Source: Natronococcus sp. CG52 | GTDB taxonomy: Archaea; Halobacteriota; Halobacteria; Halobacteriales; Natrialbaceae | Direction: 5' to 3' | NCBI RefSeq assembly: GCF_023913515.1 | Contig: NZ_CP099391.1 | Span: 1,364,001-1,428,000, forward strand | Length of the DNA stretch: 64,000 nucleotides | Notes under the pieces: generated by a model | The model's input: the letters and a program-made list of their open reading frames with translations, nothing else | What the model was told of the DNA's origin: nothing | The model's database searches: none | Translations under genes and position numbers: made by a program | Part shown: one piece after another, positions 1 through 10,114 of the stretch | How the letters are laid out: each line of letters begins with the position of its first letter | Numbering within the stretch: position 1 is the stretch's first letter

Positions 1-1182
<1,182 letters not shown>

Positions 1183-1260
1183 CCGGATCGTCCGTTCCCG
1201 AAGCGTCGCCCGTTGTGAAGAATTTCAGAATTGATAAATGGATCCTTCTCGAGTACTCGA

Positions 1261-1380
1261 ATGGATATGTCACGCACTATCAAAATCCTGATCGCCACGT
1301 TCGTCATCGTCGCCCTCTGGAAGGTCGTCTTCAGCGGCCCCTCGGACGTCGAGTACGAGTACGAACCCGAAACGCAGTAA
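1261..1380 (+). CDS. Small single-helix membrane protein
   Basis: A 39-residue open frame from ATG 1261 (an alternative ATG is at 1267). A short basic N-terminus (MDMSRTIK) is followed by one hydrophobic helix (ILIATFVIVALW) and an acidic Tyr/Glu tail (DVEYEYEPETQ). This layout is typical of small haloarchaeal membrane proteins with the tail outside. It stands alone between pyrI and the next gene on the same strand, with an AT-rich stretch just upstream that may be its promoter. The function is unknown. Confidence 0.6.
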   Translation: MDMSRTIKILIATFVIVALWKVVFSGPSDVEYEYEPETQ

Positions 1381-1427
1381 CGCACCGTTCCGAACGGCTT
1401 ACGAGTGCGGCGCCGTACAGTTTTGGT

Positions 1428-2267
1428 ATGTACGGCGTCGTCACGCGTAACGCGGAGGAAGTCCGCTGGCCGGAGTTCGACCGCGGTTTCTACGAGGTCA
1501 AGGACGTTACCGGTCGGTCCGCCGAACCGATCGCCGACGGTGTGAACATGGTGTCCTGTTTCGGCGACAACGCCGCCGCCGACGCCGATCCGTCGCTCGT
1601 TCCGGTCGACGACCTCGGCCGGCCGGCGACCCGGGATCGGCAGTACTTCGACTGGGCGTACGTCTGTCCCTCCCGGAAGGACTACCGCGAGGGGCTGTTC
1701 GAGATCATCGACGACTGCGCCGAGGCGAACGAGGACGTTCGGCTGGACGACATCGGATTCCCGCGGGCCGAGTACTGTCGCTGCGGAATCTGCGAGCGGA
1801 ACTTCGAGGAGAGCGAGTACGACGACCGGTTCGACTGGCGTGCGAGCGTCATCACCGAGTTCGTCGCCGAGGCCGTCGAGCACGTTCCCGGTCGCGTCTA
1901 CATGACGCTCTACCCCGATCCCTACCCGGGCCACCTCTACGAACGCGCGGGGATCGACCTCGAGGCGCTTGAGGAGTACGTCGACGAGTTCGTCGTTCCG
2001 CTGTACGACACGGCCTACGAGACGACCTACTGGCTCGAGACGATCGCGAAGGGGTTCGAGAGCGCGCTCGAGACGCCGTTCAGCATCGAACTGTACGCGG
2101 TCAACGTCGACATCGACAACCTGATCCACGCGACGGAGGTCGCGGAGGCGTACGGAGAGGACGTCTTCTTCGGCTACGAGGCGTCGAACGCTCGAGCCGC
2201 GCTGCGACGGCGACGGGCGGACGACCGCGAGGGCGTCACTCACGGTGAGCCAGAGGGCGACGCCTGA
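1428..2267 (+). CDS. Conserved haloarchaeal protein, possible TIM-barrel glycosidase-like fold
   Basis: 279 residues from ATG 1428. The frame is open further upstream to 1215, but that part is Arg-rich, overlaps the 39-residue gene and reads like a shadow. I do not know a named family with certainty. The sequence CPSRKDYREGLFEIIDD, then RLDDIGFPRAEYC with a CRCGIC cysteine pair, followed by alternating strands and helices, resembles the catalytic-barrel layout of uncharacterised glycoside-hydrolase-like proteins (a conserved D/E after a strand and an early YVCP motif). That is an inference from pattern. It is probably cytoplasmic: there is no signal peptide. Confidence 0.7.
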   Translation: MYGVVTRNAEEVRWPEFDRGFYEVKDVTGRSAEPIADGVNMVSCFGDNAAADADPSLVPVDDLGRPATRDRQYFDWAYVCPSRKDYREGLFEIIDDCAEANEDVRLDDIGFPRAEYCRCGICERNFEESEYDDRFDWRASVITEFVAEAVEHVPGRVYMTLYPDPYPGHLYERAGIDLEALEEYVDEFVVPLYDTAYETTYWLETIAKGFESALETPFSIELYAVNVDIDNLIHATEVAEAYGEDVFFGYEASNARAALRRRRADDREGVTHGEPEGDA

Positions 2268-2424
2268 CTCGATCGAGCCCGAGTGACGCCGTCGCGGCGA
2301 TTCGGTCGAGCATACTACGACTCGAGTCGCTTTCGATGGGACGGCGACGGCTTCCCTCGCGAAGGTGCTGAGCATTGGTACCGTTGAACATACACTTTTG
2401 GTTCTTCGCCCCGAATCGACGACC

Positions 2425-2856
2425 GTGTACGACCGCATCCTGCTCCCGACCGACGGCGGCGCACCCGCAGAGCAGGCGCTCGAGACCGCACTCGATCTCG
2501 CCGAGCAGTACGAGGCGGAGTTGCACCTGCTCAACGTCGTCGATACGACGATCTTCGCCGGCGAGGTCGAGACCGGGCCCGTCATCGAGCAGTTCGAGCA
2601 GACGGGATCGGCGACCGTCGAAACCCTCGTCGAAGAGGTCTGCGAGCAGGGACACGATCGAGTCGCCGGGAGAGTCGTTCACGGCCGTCCCCACAGCGGG
2701 ATTCTCTCCTACGCCGAGAAGAACGACATCGATCTGATCGTGATGGGAACGCACGGACGGACGGGTCTCGACCGGTACCTGCTCGGGAGCGTAACGGAGA
2801 AGGTCGTCCGACTGGCGGACGTGCCGGTGTTGACGGTTCGTCACGGATCGGAGTAA
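2425..2856 (+). CDS. Universal stress protein UspA family
   Basis: 143 residues, normal for a single-domain UspA protein. GTG 2425 is chosen because it begins the canonical first strand ([12 protein letters not shown]); the frame extends upstream to 2365 without family features. The ATP-binding loop near the C-terminus is visible as [22 protein letters not shown], matching the G-2x-G-9x-G-S/T pattern of ATP-binding members. It is a cytoplasmic nucleotide-binding stress protein; the physiological trigger cannot be read from the sequence. It stands alone, convergent with the PRC-barrel gene. Confidence 0.93.
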   Translation: MYDRILLPTDGGAPAEQALETALDLAEQYEAELHLLNVVDTTIFAGEVETGPVIEQFEQTGSATVETLVEEVCEQGHDRVAGRVVHGRPHSGILSYAEKNDIDLIVMGTHGRTGLDRYLLGSVTEKVVRLADVPVLTVRHGSE

Positions 2857-3050
2857 GTGGACGGCGGTAATGGACAACGAGAACGGGTAGCGAACGCGTT
2901 ACCTGGGAGGACGAGGGCTGTTTTCGGCTCGAGTGACGCCTCTCCAGAGATCCGGCTGTCGTCCGAACCCGCGGTTGAACGACGTCTAGCCGTCGAAAAA
3001 CCCAGAATTTGAACCGTGATCGACCGGCGTCGAACTCCTGGAAGTCGCGG

Positions 3051-3728
3051 TTACCGCGTGTCGTCGTCCAGGAGATCGTCGTCGTCGTCGCCAACACGAT
3101 TATCGTCGTCATCGCCGATGAGATCGTCGTCGTCATCGTTACCGATGAGGCCATCATCATCGTCGTCGCCGATGAGACCGTCATCGTCGTCATCGCCGAT
3201 GAGGCTGTCGTCATCGCGGGTGCGGCTATCATCGTCACCGATGAGATCGCCGTCACCGGGACCTCGTTCGGTGGTCGTGTCGTTACCGCCGATCATGTCG
3301 TCGTCGTCGGTGCCTCGCTCGGTGGTCGTGTCGTCACCGCCGATCATGTCGTCGCCGTCGGTGCCTCGCTCGGTGGTCGTGTCGTCACCGCCGATCATGT
3401 CGTCGCCGTCGGTGCCTCGACCGGTTTCGGTCCCGGCTGTCGATCCAGCACCGGCGCCGGCACCCGCACCCGCCGCACCGCCGGACTCGAGGTCGTGCTG
3501 AAGATGAACCTCGTCGCTGGTCACTTCGGCGACCGACTGCTCCTGGAGGGGGTACGTGTCACCGTTCGTACCCCCCCAGCCGAGTTTCGCCTTGATCGTG
3601 TCCGTGATTCCGGGGTCGGGTTCGACGTGTGCGGTGCCGTGTTCGACCTCCGCGACGATGCCGACCTCGTCTCCCTCTGCGTTAACAACTGCCTTGCCGA
3701 TGTCGTCGTCGGTAAACTCTGGGGTCAT
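3051..3728 (-). CDS. PRC-barrel domain protein with acidic repeat tail
   Basis: 225 residues. Residues 1-75 form a PRC-barrel-like domain (MTPEFTDDDIGKAVVNAEG, then GIVAEVEHGTAHVEPDPG). Next comes a Gly/Ala linker (AGAGAGAGAG), three 17-residue repeats built on RGTDGDDMIGGDDTTTE, and a run of shorter units of the DDxLIGDDDD type ending in almost pure Asp. The first repeats resemble the GGxGxD-type calcium-binding motifs of RTX proteins. PRC barrels are usually cytoplasmic and mediate RNA or protein contacts; no signal peptide is seen here. The tail probably binds cations or keeps the protein soluble in salt (inference). Repeat number probably varies between strains. Confidence 0.8.
   Translation of the reverse strand: MTPEFTDDDIGKAVVNAEGDEVGIVAEVEHGTAHVEPDPGITDTIKAKLGWGGTNGDTYPLQEQSVAEVTSDEVHLQHDLESGGAAGAGAGAGAGSTAGTETGRGTDGDDMIGGDDTTTERGTDGDDMIGGDDTTTERGTDDDDMIGGNDTTTERGPGDGDLIGDDDSRTRDDDSLIGDDDDDGLIGDDDDDGLIGNDDDDDLIGDDDDNRVGDDDDDLLDDDTR
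3262..3414 (-). repeat. Three 51-bp in-frame tandem repeats
   Basis: On the plus strand CCTCG anchors recur at 3262, 3313, 3364 and 3415, giving three 51-bp units. The last two are nearly identical and the first differs by a few bases. Each unit encodes 17 residues of the tail of the PRC-barrel protein. The near-identity of the units points to recent slippage or recombination. Confidence 0.9.
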
Positions 3729-3840
3729 TACGATTTGAAATACGACGGAGAGCCGTACAATGGTACTGCTTGCGGTGGCTTGCGACTCGAGTAACAGACG
3801 GGGAGGCTTTCACCGGGTTCCGTCGAGTTGGGTCCGGTCG

Positions 3841-4608
3841 TCACTCGTTGAACTCGGGATCCCGTCCTTCGAGGAACGCGGCGACCCCCTCCTCGTGGGA
3901 GTCGGAGGAGCGCGCCTGGACCTGGAGCACGTTCTCGTAGTCCAGCGCTTCGTTCCAGTGGCGGCCCATGTTCTCGTGGAGCGCCTGTTTCGTCATCCCG
4001 ATAACGTCGGTGGGCCGACGACCGAGTCGGTCGACGGTGTCACGCACCCGGTCGTCCAGTTCGTCCGCGGGAACGGTCTCGTTGACCAGGTCCAGGTCGG
4101 CCGCCCGCCCGGCGTCGAAGAACTCACCGGTGAACGCGAGTTTCTTCGCCGCTCGCAGGCCGATAATGTGGGGGAGCATGAACGTCCCGCCGGTATCCGG
4201 GATGAGACCGACCCTGACGAACGCACAGGAGAACGTGACGTCCTCGGCCGCGTAGGCGATATCCGAGAGCGTGACGATCGCCAGCCCCGCACCGACGGCG
4301 TCGCCGTTTACCTTCGCGACGATCGGAACGGGGCACTCGAGCATCGCCTCGACGACGCGGCCGAACGTCTCGGTGACCTCCGCGTAAGACTCCCGGGGCG
4401 CGGCGGGCTCTTCGGTCATCGCTTCGATGTCACCGCCGGCGCTGAAGGCGTCTCCCTCGCCGGTGATCGTGATCGCGTGGTACTCCTCGGGATCGGCGCT
4501 CTCGACCGTCTCGGCTAGCTCGGTGGCGATCTCTCGGGTGATCGCGTTGAGTACGCTCGGTCGATCGAACCTGATTTCGAGAACGCCGTCCTCGCTGTCG
4601 ACGTGCAT
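3841..4608 (-). CDS. Enoyl-CoA hydratase/isomerase family protein, PaaG-like
   Basis: 255 residues, the normal crotonase length. The oxyanion-hole segments are AFSAGGDIEAM (about 50-60) and GAGLAIVTLSDIAYA (about 100-115). The active-site loop reads GLIPDTGGTFMLP: the Asp where classical hydratases carry the second catalytic Glu is the pattern of 1,2-epoxyphenylacetyl-CoA isomerase (PaaG) and related isomerases. It may therefore act in aromatic or fatty acyl-CoA breakdown as an isomerase rather than a hydratase. It stands alone, so context gives no substrate. Confidence 0.9.
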   Translation of the reverse strand: MHVDSEDGVLEIRFDRPSVLNAITREIATELAETVESADPEEYHAITITGEGDAFSAGGDIEAMTEEPAAPRESYAEVTETFGRVVEAMLECPVPIVAKVNGDAVGAGLAIVTLSDIAYAAEDVTFSCAFVRVGLIPDTGGTFMLPHIIGLRAAKKLAFTGEFFDAGRAADLDLVNETVPADELDDRVRDTVDRLGRRPTDVIGMTKQALHENMGRHWNEALDYENVLQVQARSSDSHEEGVAAFLEGRDPEFNE

Positions 4609-4730
4609 AGCTCGAGCACGTCGTTCACGACTAATAATGGTACTCGATTCGCGACCGGCACGCCGCTTCCCGGCTGACGACCGCTAAAATAGTGAAACCG
4701 ACCGATAGCGGACTGATTACGGACGGAACG

Positions 4731-5408
4731 TTAGTCCGACGGAACCGGCGGGGCGGTCGCCTCCTCCTCGGCCACGTTGAGCTCGGAGGTAACCAGCGCG
4801 CGGTACGCCCGGCGGAGTCGCTCCGAGAGGGCCTGGTGGGAGATACCGAGTTCCTCGGAGAGCTCCTGCATCGAGACCTCGCGCGGGATCTCGAAGTAGC
4901 CGTGGTCGATCGCAGCGACCAGCGTCTCGTACTGTCGTTCGGTGAGTCCGCACTGGGAGTGAGACTCGTCCGCGACGTCGAACAGGCGGACGATCGTCGG
5001 CGTGATGTCGCGATCGACGAGTTCGTCGTAGAGCGAACTGACGTCCTCACGATCGAGGACCCGGACGCTCAGCAGCCAGGAGCCGTCCGAGGCCGACGCG
5101 CTCAGGACGGTTCCGCCCTCCTCGAGGACGAGTTCGAAGACGTCGACCGTCTCCGGATCGAACTCGATGTCGAACAGCCAGCGATCCTCGTCGCTGCTTA
5201 TCAGCGAGTACTCCTCGACTGCGGACGCGTCCGACAGCGCCTCCTCGATCTCGGCCTGGGATGGGCCGGAAAGCCAGAGGCAGTGGCCGCTCGAGGCGAT
5301 AACACGCTCCATCTCGCACGTGAGCGATGGAGCGGCTTCGAACAACTCCGCCAGTCCGGTTCCGTCGCCCGGGATCTCGAGGTCCGCGATCGATGTCATA
5401 GTTCTCAC
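4731..5408 (-). CDS. Bacterio-opsin-activator-type HTH transcriptional regulator
   Basis: 225 residues. The C-terminal ~55 residues form the HTH-10 domain typical of haloarchaeal Bat-like regulators: LTERQYETLVAAIDHGYFEIPRE, then the recognition helix region ELGISHQALSERLRRAYR. The N-terminal ~155 residues are the alpha/beta sensor-like region usual for this family. The upstream gap up to 5470 is AT-rich and presumably holds the promoter. The target genes and ligand are unknown; the neighbouring enoyl-CoA hydratase is on the same strand but separated by 122 bp. Confidence 0.9.
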   Translation of the reverse strand: MRTMTSIADLEIPGDGTGLAELFEAAPSLTCEMERVIASSGHCLWLSGPSQAEIEEALSDASAVEEYSLISSDEDRWLFDIEFDPETVDVFELVLEEGGTVLSASASDGSWLLSVRVLDREDVSSLYDELVDRDITPTIVRLFDVADESHSQCGLTERQYETLVAAIDHGYFEIPREVSMQELSEELGISHQALSERLRRAYRALVTSELNVAEEEATAPPVPSD

Positions 5409-5942
5409 CTACAGGTACAGTAGGAAACGCAATAACCCCACTTCCAAAGTGATTTGCAACCGCGATAGTGACTCTCAATTTCTACAGAGATTTCATTCTA
5501 TTCACGTGTGAAGAACTGAAGTCGTTTGGTTATGATCGATCAAATTCGTGGTAGAGAGTCCCTTACGGGACAGTATACCGGGTTTTCGACCGCGTCCGGT
5601 CTCGGGGTTCGTCGCTCGAGGGCTCGAGAACGCGGCTGGTCGACGGCGGGCCGGATCTCGTGACCGATCGTCGGCGCCGTCGTCGTACCGAGTACGGTCG
5701 GGATTACGCGGTTTCGCGATGACTCACGGAACTGTTCGCTGTGAGAAACCGGGTAGACGCGACTTCTGCCTCGGAGTCAGTCAAACCGGACGGGAGCCGT
5801 TTACTGAGTAGTTCGATTCAGACGGCAGAAAGGCTACCTCTCTTTCCGCCCTACCCAGCTGTTACGAGTCAAAGACACGCAGATCAGCACAGTCTTCCAC
5901 ACCTCGCCCAGAGATTTTCCTCGCAGTTAACGAGGAGTTGCT
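5409..5942 (+). other. Intergenic stretch, nothing recognised
   Basis: 534 bp between the HTH regulator and the lipoprotein gene. Open frames here are Arg/Ser-rich and lack plausible starts. The first 60 bp next to 5408 are AT-rich and probably carry the promoter of the HTH gene. No repeat, RNA gene or transposon end was seen. Confidence 0.5.
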
Positions 5943-7619
5943 CTATGCGTCGTCAGCGTCGTCGATCTCTTCGACTTCCTCCGCATAGATACGGAAACCG
6001 TACGTAAGGTCGGCAGGAGCGCATTGGCCACCTGTGTTCCAAAAGTCAGCTGTTTCACCCGGCTCGAGCTCGACCGCGGTGTGGAACTCACCGTCCGGCC
6101 CTCTAACGGTGAGCCGATAGTCCTCAGTGATGTTTTCCACCGTTGCGGACTTACCGCAGCGTTTACTATCGTAGATCGGAGCGTAGTCGCTATCTCCAAA
6201 CCCGATCGAAGCGTCCGTGACCTCGAGTTTCTCTTCGAGCTCAGCGTCGAGGTCGAAGTCGGGCTCTAAGTCATCGACATGCACGTACGCGTTGAAATTT
6301 GAAATTCGGACCCTGTACCCAGCTGCTTCCTCAACCCCCTCAGGATCTATACCGACTGAGTACATTCGGATCTCGCCTTCGTCGAGTTGCTCACGTCCAC
6401 TCGGACCAAGGCGTGGATTCCCAGTGATCGTCTCACCGTCGTCGTCATAGACGGTTGTACCGGACCTAAAGGAGAAGTGATACTTATCGGCGCTGGTTTT
6501 CTCAAGTTCAATGCGAACCTCAACCTCGGTTCGGTCTGCGTCACGCCAGACGAGGGCGTGGTCTCGAACCTCCAGATGCTCTTCGGCTTCTTCGGAGAGG
6601 GTCACTTCGCCTTCTGCATCGATCTCCTCGTTGTGATCGTTGACAACTTCGGCGTCATCGATCTTGTAGTCTTCCGTTCCGATCTGAACCATATATCGTT
6701 CGATGTCCTCGGTACAGGACCCCTCAATCTCCTTGCTATCACTTTTACCTGGCTCGAGGTTGGTTAATCCGCGATCGATATCATTGCTATTTGCGGTGGC
6801 ACTGATGACGGAATCCTGGGTAACGTTTCGGGCACTTATATTGATTCGACATCGACCACTACCAGGTTCATCCACCCAGCTGAACTCGTGATCGATCTCG
6901 AGCTTCTCCTCGAGCTGGGGATGGATGTCGACATCAGCCTCCATCGCGTCGGCCGATAGGATGGCGCCGAAATTCGCAACCTGGAACGTATACTGATCGG
7001 CCCCATCGCAGTCATCGAAACTGATCGAGTAGACTCGGCTCTCGCCCTCTCCGGGATCATCCCTACTCATACTCGGGCCTGATTTCTCTGCGATCGTCTC
7101 ACCGTCGTCAGAGTAGAGCGTTATCTCGGTATCGAAGAAGACGTGGTACTCGTCTTCGCTGCTGGTTCGCTCGAGTTCCACGTAAAACTCGCACCCATCC
7201 CCACTCGATTCGAGATCGTGATTTCGGACGTCCAGATGCGCTTCAGCTTCCTCAGGAAGGATCACATCGGGTCGCTCTTCCGGTTCGTCGTTAGAATCGT
7301 CCTCTTCAGTGTCCTCGTCCTGCTCCTCGTCTTGATCCTGTTCGTCCTCCTCTTGGATCTCGTACTCCTCTTCTTCGTCCGACTGCTCGTCATCCTGATC
7401 GGGATCCTCGCTTTCCTGGTCCTCCTGATCGTCGGCGCTATCGTCCCCACCGAGATCGTCGTCCTCACTGAAATCGTCGGCACCGTCATCTTGGTCGTTC
7501 TTCTGATCATCGAGGTCGTCGCCATCTTTCTCTTCAGCGTCGTCCTCGAGCTCGGAACAGCCAGCGAGCGCAGCAGAGAATGTAATACCAGTACTCGCTA
7601 ATACCGTTCTTCTATCCAT
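5943..7619 (-). CDS. Large acidic Tat lipoprotein with two tandem domains
   Basis: 558 residues from ATG 7619 (an in-frame GTG at 7637 would only add six residues ahead of the signal). The N-terminus MDRRTVLASTG...AALAGC is a Tat signal with a lipobox, so the product is exported folded and anchored outside. Residues ~22-110 are an Asp/Glu/Gln linker. After that, two related units of about 200 residues follow, each starting EEAExHLxVRxH and containing a YHVFFDT/YHFSFRS strand, a DDGETI turn and an ExRxYSxxxD strand. The function is unknown; the units look like beta-sandwich domains for an extracellular structural or binding role (inference). Confidence 0.85.
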   Translation of the reverse strand: MDRRTVLASTGITFSAALAGCSELEDDAEEKDGDDLDDQKNDQDDGADDFSEDDDLGGDDSADDQEDQESEDPDQDDEQSDEEEEYEIQEEDEQDQDEEQDEDTEEDDSNDEPEERPDVILPEEAEAHLDVRNHDLESSGDGCEFYVELERTSSEDEYHVFFDTEITLYSDDGETIAEKSGPSMSRDDPGEGESRVYSISFDDCDGADQYTFQVANFGAILSADAMEADVDIHPQLEEKLEIDHEFSWVDEPGSGRCRINISARNVTQDSVISATANSNDIDRGLTNLEPGKSDSKEIEGSCTEDIERYMVQIGTEDYKIDDAEVVNDHNEEIDAEGEVTLSEEAEEHLEVRDHALVWRDADRTEVEVRIELEKTSADKYHFSFRSGTTVYDDDGETITGNPRLGPSGREQLDEGEIRMYSVGIDPEGVEEAAGYRVRISNFNAYVHVDDLEPDFDLDAELEEKLEVTDASIGFGDSDYAPIYDSKRCGKSATVENITEDYRLTVRGPDGEFHTAVELEPGETADFWNTGGQCAPADLTYGFRIYAEEVEEIDDADDA

Positions 7620-7892
7620 ACTGAAAGTATCAGACACAGCTGTTGATAAGATTGGCGGAAAGAACTGTACATATGAAATATTTTAGAACAAGATGCTACC
7701 ATCACGCAATTTTATATGGGCTCGTTCCGTTTCATTATTGCAGCAGAGACGGGATCTCGTTTCATACTTTGAAAATTAGATACCGTCAAGAGAGAATTTT
7801 GGTATCTCTCAGCGGAGCATGACGAGGGGCACAACGATAGCCAAGTACTGGAACCATGACGGATAGACCTGGCTTCAGCGGATCCGACAGCG

Positions 7893-7961
7893 ATGGGTCT
7901 GCTGATCGTTCTCGGCATCACGCTGTTCAGCGGCTCGTTTGCTGTTCTGATGGAAGCCTAA
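7893..7961 (+). other. Possible remnant of a small membrane protein
   Basis: A 22-codon frame (ATG 7893 to TAA 7961) encodes the hydrophobic sequence MGLLIVLGITLFSGSFAVLMEA. Upstream in the same frame are a few more codons (IDLASADPTA) and then a stop at 7857. It may be a tiny membrane protein or the tail of a decayed gene next to the insertion point. Apart from this, 7620-8172 holds nothing I can name. Confidence 0.3.
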
Positions 7962-8172
7962 TGCTTTGATCGCGACTCAACGTCGTGAAGGAAGGAATCG
8001 GGGTTGACGCGATTGTGAACTACGCTGAGACGTTCCAGTTCGCTCTGCTCGCTCACGGGCGTCGGCGCTTTGTGCTGACTGCTCGAGGGCTCTTCGATCC
8101 CTCGCGGGCTGTGACTCGTCTACTTCAAATCGCTCTAGTCGCTTTCGCTCGTCACGAAATAGTTCGTCGCAA

Positions 8173-8200
8173 AAGCGGGCCGGGCGCGATTTAAACACGC
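8173..8200 (-). repeat. Left attachment site, tRNA-Lys 3' fragment
   Basis: 28 bp matching the acceptor and T-arm end of tRNA-Lys at 46743-46770, with one difference (A at 8193 against G). It contains GGGCCGGGCGCGATTT but is not followed by a D arm or anticodon arm, so it is a fragment rather than a gene. It marks the distal end of the element. Confidence 0.85.
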
Positions 8201-8351
8201 CCACCTTTTACCTGCGCGGGCGTGCGGCGGCTTACGCCGCCGTTCCTGCTCGCAAAAGCTGGACCAAAAATTGAAGAGTCAGCCACTGTCAAAAGTGGAG
8301 CTACAGGTCTCTTGCGCGCGTCAGGCCTCGGGTCGAGTCGCTCACGCAACC

Positions 8352-9374
8352 ATGACAACAAACGACCTCGACCCGATCGACCCCGGAACAACGCTCGAAA
8401 TGTACTTGCAATCCCGGCAGAGCGAACTCGCTAATAGTTCACTTGCAGCGCATCGACGACGGTTATCTCTGTTCGTCGATTGGTGTGACGAAGCGGGGAT
8501 CAATACTCTCGACGAGCTGTCTGCCCGAGACCTGCACGAGTTCCGCGTATGGAGACAGCAGGGGATTAAGAAAGATAGTATCTCACCAGAGACGCTCCGT
8601 TCTTCATTGTTGACATTACGTGTCTACCTCCGATTTGCAGCTTCGGTGGATGCTGTCGATCCCGATCTTCCTGAACAACTCGTACTACCAGCCGAAGCGA
8701 AGCGAGCAAGAGACGTAATGCTCGATACGGATCATGCTGAGGAGCTTCTTTCACACTTAAGTAAGTTTGAGTATGCGACCACCCCACATAGTATGCTGCG
8801 CATTTTTTGGGAGACGGGTATCCGTTCAGGAACACTCAGAGCATTAGATCTGGATGATTATCGTCGAGATCAACAATGCCTTAGAATCCGGCATCGGCCG
8901 AAGACTGGAACACCCTTGAAAAACGGCAATGACGCGAATCGTCTCGTTGCAATCAAAGAGCGGACGTGCCGTATTCTCGATGATTATATCGACGAGTACA
9001 GGTACGATGTGACAGATGAACACGGACGACGACCGCTATTCAGCACGGAATTCGGTCGTCGATCATGCCAATCTGTTCGGGCGAACGCCTATTTTTGGAC
9101 ATGCCCGTGTAGAGTAAACCTGCAGTGCCCACACGGGCGAGATCCGGATACGTGTGAGAGTAATAACTGGGAGGATGCATCAACGTGCCCGAGTAGCGTA
9201 TCGACGCACCCAATTCGACGAGGCTCAATCACGCATCACCTCCGTGAAGGCGTACCTGTAGCCGTAGCGTCCGACAAAACGGATGTATCACCATCTATAC
9301 TAGACGCCCACTACTCAGAAATTTCCGAATCGGAGGCTATGGAGGTGAGAAGAGATTATCTGAGCAATATTTAA
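8352..9374 (+). CDS. Tyrosine recombinase/integrase
   Basis: 340 residues from ATG 8352 (the frame extends to 8271 over the att flank). The N-terminal SAM-like DNA-binding domain (about 10-110) is followed by the catalytic domain with Arg158 (ETGIRSGTLRAL), His286 and Arg289 (HPIRRGSITHHL) and the nucleophile Tyr321 (LDAHYSEIS). A Cys-rich insert at 251-279 (CPC, C259, C268, C279) precedes the HxxR motif and may bind zinc, as in other haloarchaeal integrases. Its place just inside the left att site shows it integrates and excises this element at tRNA-Lys. Confidence 0.95.
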   Translation: MTTNDLDPIDPGTTLEMYLQSRQSELANSSLAAHRRRLSLFVDWCDEAGINTLDELSARDLHEFRVWRQQGIKKDSISPETLRSSLLTLRVYLRFAASVDAVDPDLPEQLVLPAEAKRARDVMLDTDHAEELLSHLSKFEYATTPHSMLRIFWETGIRSGTLRALDLDDYRRDQQCLRIRHRPKTGTPLKNGNDANRLVAIKERTCRILDDYIDEYRYDVTDEHGRRPLFSTEFGRRSCQSVRANAYFWTCPCRVNLQCPHGRDPDTCESNNWEDASTCPSSVSTHPIRRGSITHHLREGVPVAVASDKTDVSPSILDAHYSEISESEAMEVRRDYLSNI

Positions 9375-9419
9375 AGACATCTCAAGACCAGTCTCGTAGA
9401 ATATTAAGCCATACAACCG

Positions 9420-10109
9420 TTACTCGTCATCTTCACCATTATTTTCGCTGTCCTTTAGTACCGAATATTGCATCGTCAATATGTAGTGTAGGCCACCTAT
9501 GATTAACACCCCAACAACGACGAGAAGGGCGACTTGAACCCAATACGCAAGCGTCACGAATAGGAGAATACCACCAATTGAGAGAGTGAGAACACCAACA
9601 ACCAGTGCCGAAAGAGCATACCGAAGACGTCGGCCCTTTGCTCGCATTACCTTGATATTGTTCTTGATGTTCTTTGAGTAACTCTTTGTAACTAGTCCAG
9701 GGTAGTCCTCATCATCAATGTTACCTTCATTTAGAGCATCTGCGAGTTCAACCCTGAGACCGAATCCAGCCGTCGTACTTAGAATACACAGTGCAGCAAA
9801 AATAAGCGACACAACCAGCGCCGAGATCCCCACACTTACCGCAACGATCACAGGGAGATGTTCTACGGTCAGTTGTACAGTTACGTCGGCTGAGAAGACT
9901 GATATACCAGTGAAAAGCACCCCTAAGAGAATACCGACTAACCGCGCAACCCTCCAAGCCTTCGTGTCAAAATTCTCAATTGCAGACAACTGGCTATCTA
10001 GCATATCCTGATAGCGGTCAGCTAGATCCTCCTTCGCTGAGAGTTCACTCTTTTCTACAATCTCAATGTCATTTTCCGCTTGTATTAGAACTTCAGCGTC
10101 CTCTCCCAT
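9420..10109 (-). CDS. Four-helix membrane protein, third gene of unknown operon
   Basis: 229 residues. The N-terminal ~60 residues are polar and helical (QAENDIEIVEKSELSAKEDL). Two hydrophobic segments follow (about 57-75 and 88-113), then a cytosolic-looking stretch, then two more (about 168-190 and 192-215). This gives four membrane helices with both ends probably inside. It starts 5 bp after the stop of the 384-residue gene, so the three genes 12397 to 9420 are co-transcribed. In defence operons such a terminal membrane protein often acts as the effector; that role is inferred here from position only. Confidence 0.8.
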   Translation of the reverse strand: MGEDAEVLIQAENDIEIVEKSELSAKEDLADRYQDMLDSQLSAIENFDTKAWRVARLVGILLGVLFTGISVFSADVTVQLTVEHLPVIVAVSVGISALVVSLIFAALCILSTTAGFGLRVELADALNEGNIDDEDYPGLVTKSYSKNIKNNIKVMRAKGRRLRYALSALVVGVLTLSIGGILLFVTLAYWVQVALLVVVGVLIIGGLHYILTMQYSVLKDSENNGEDDE

Positions 10110-10114
10110 TAGTA

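Noticed and set aside
8173-8200. Possible second tRNA gene at the left end
   Set aside because: Only the acceptor/T-arm part is present; no anticodon or D arm follows. It is the duplicated attachment site.
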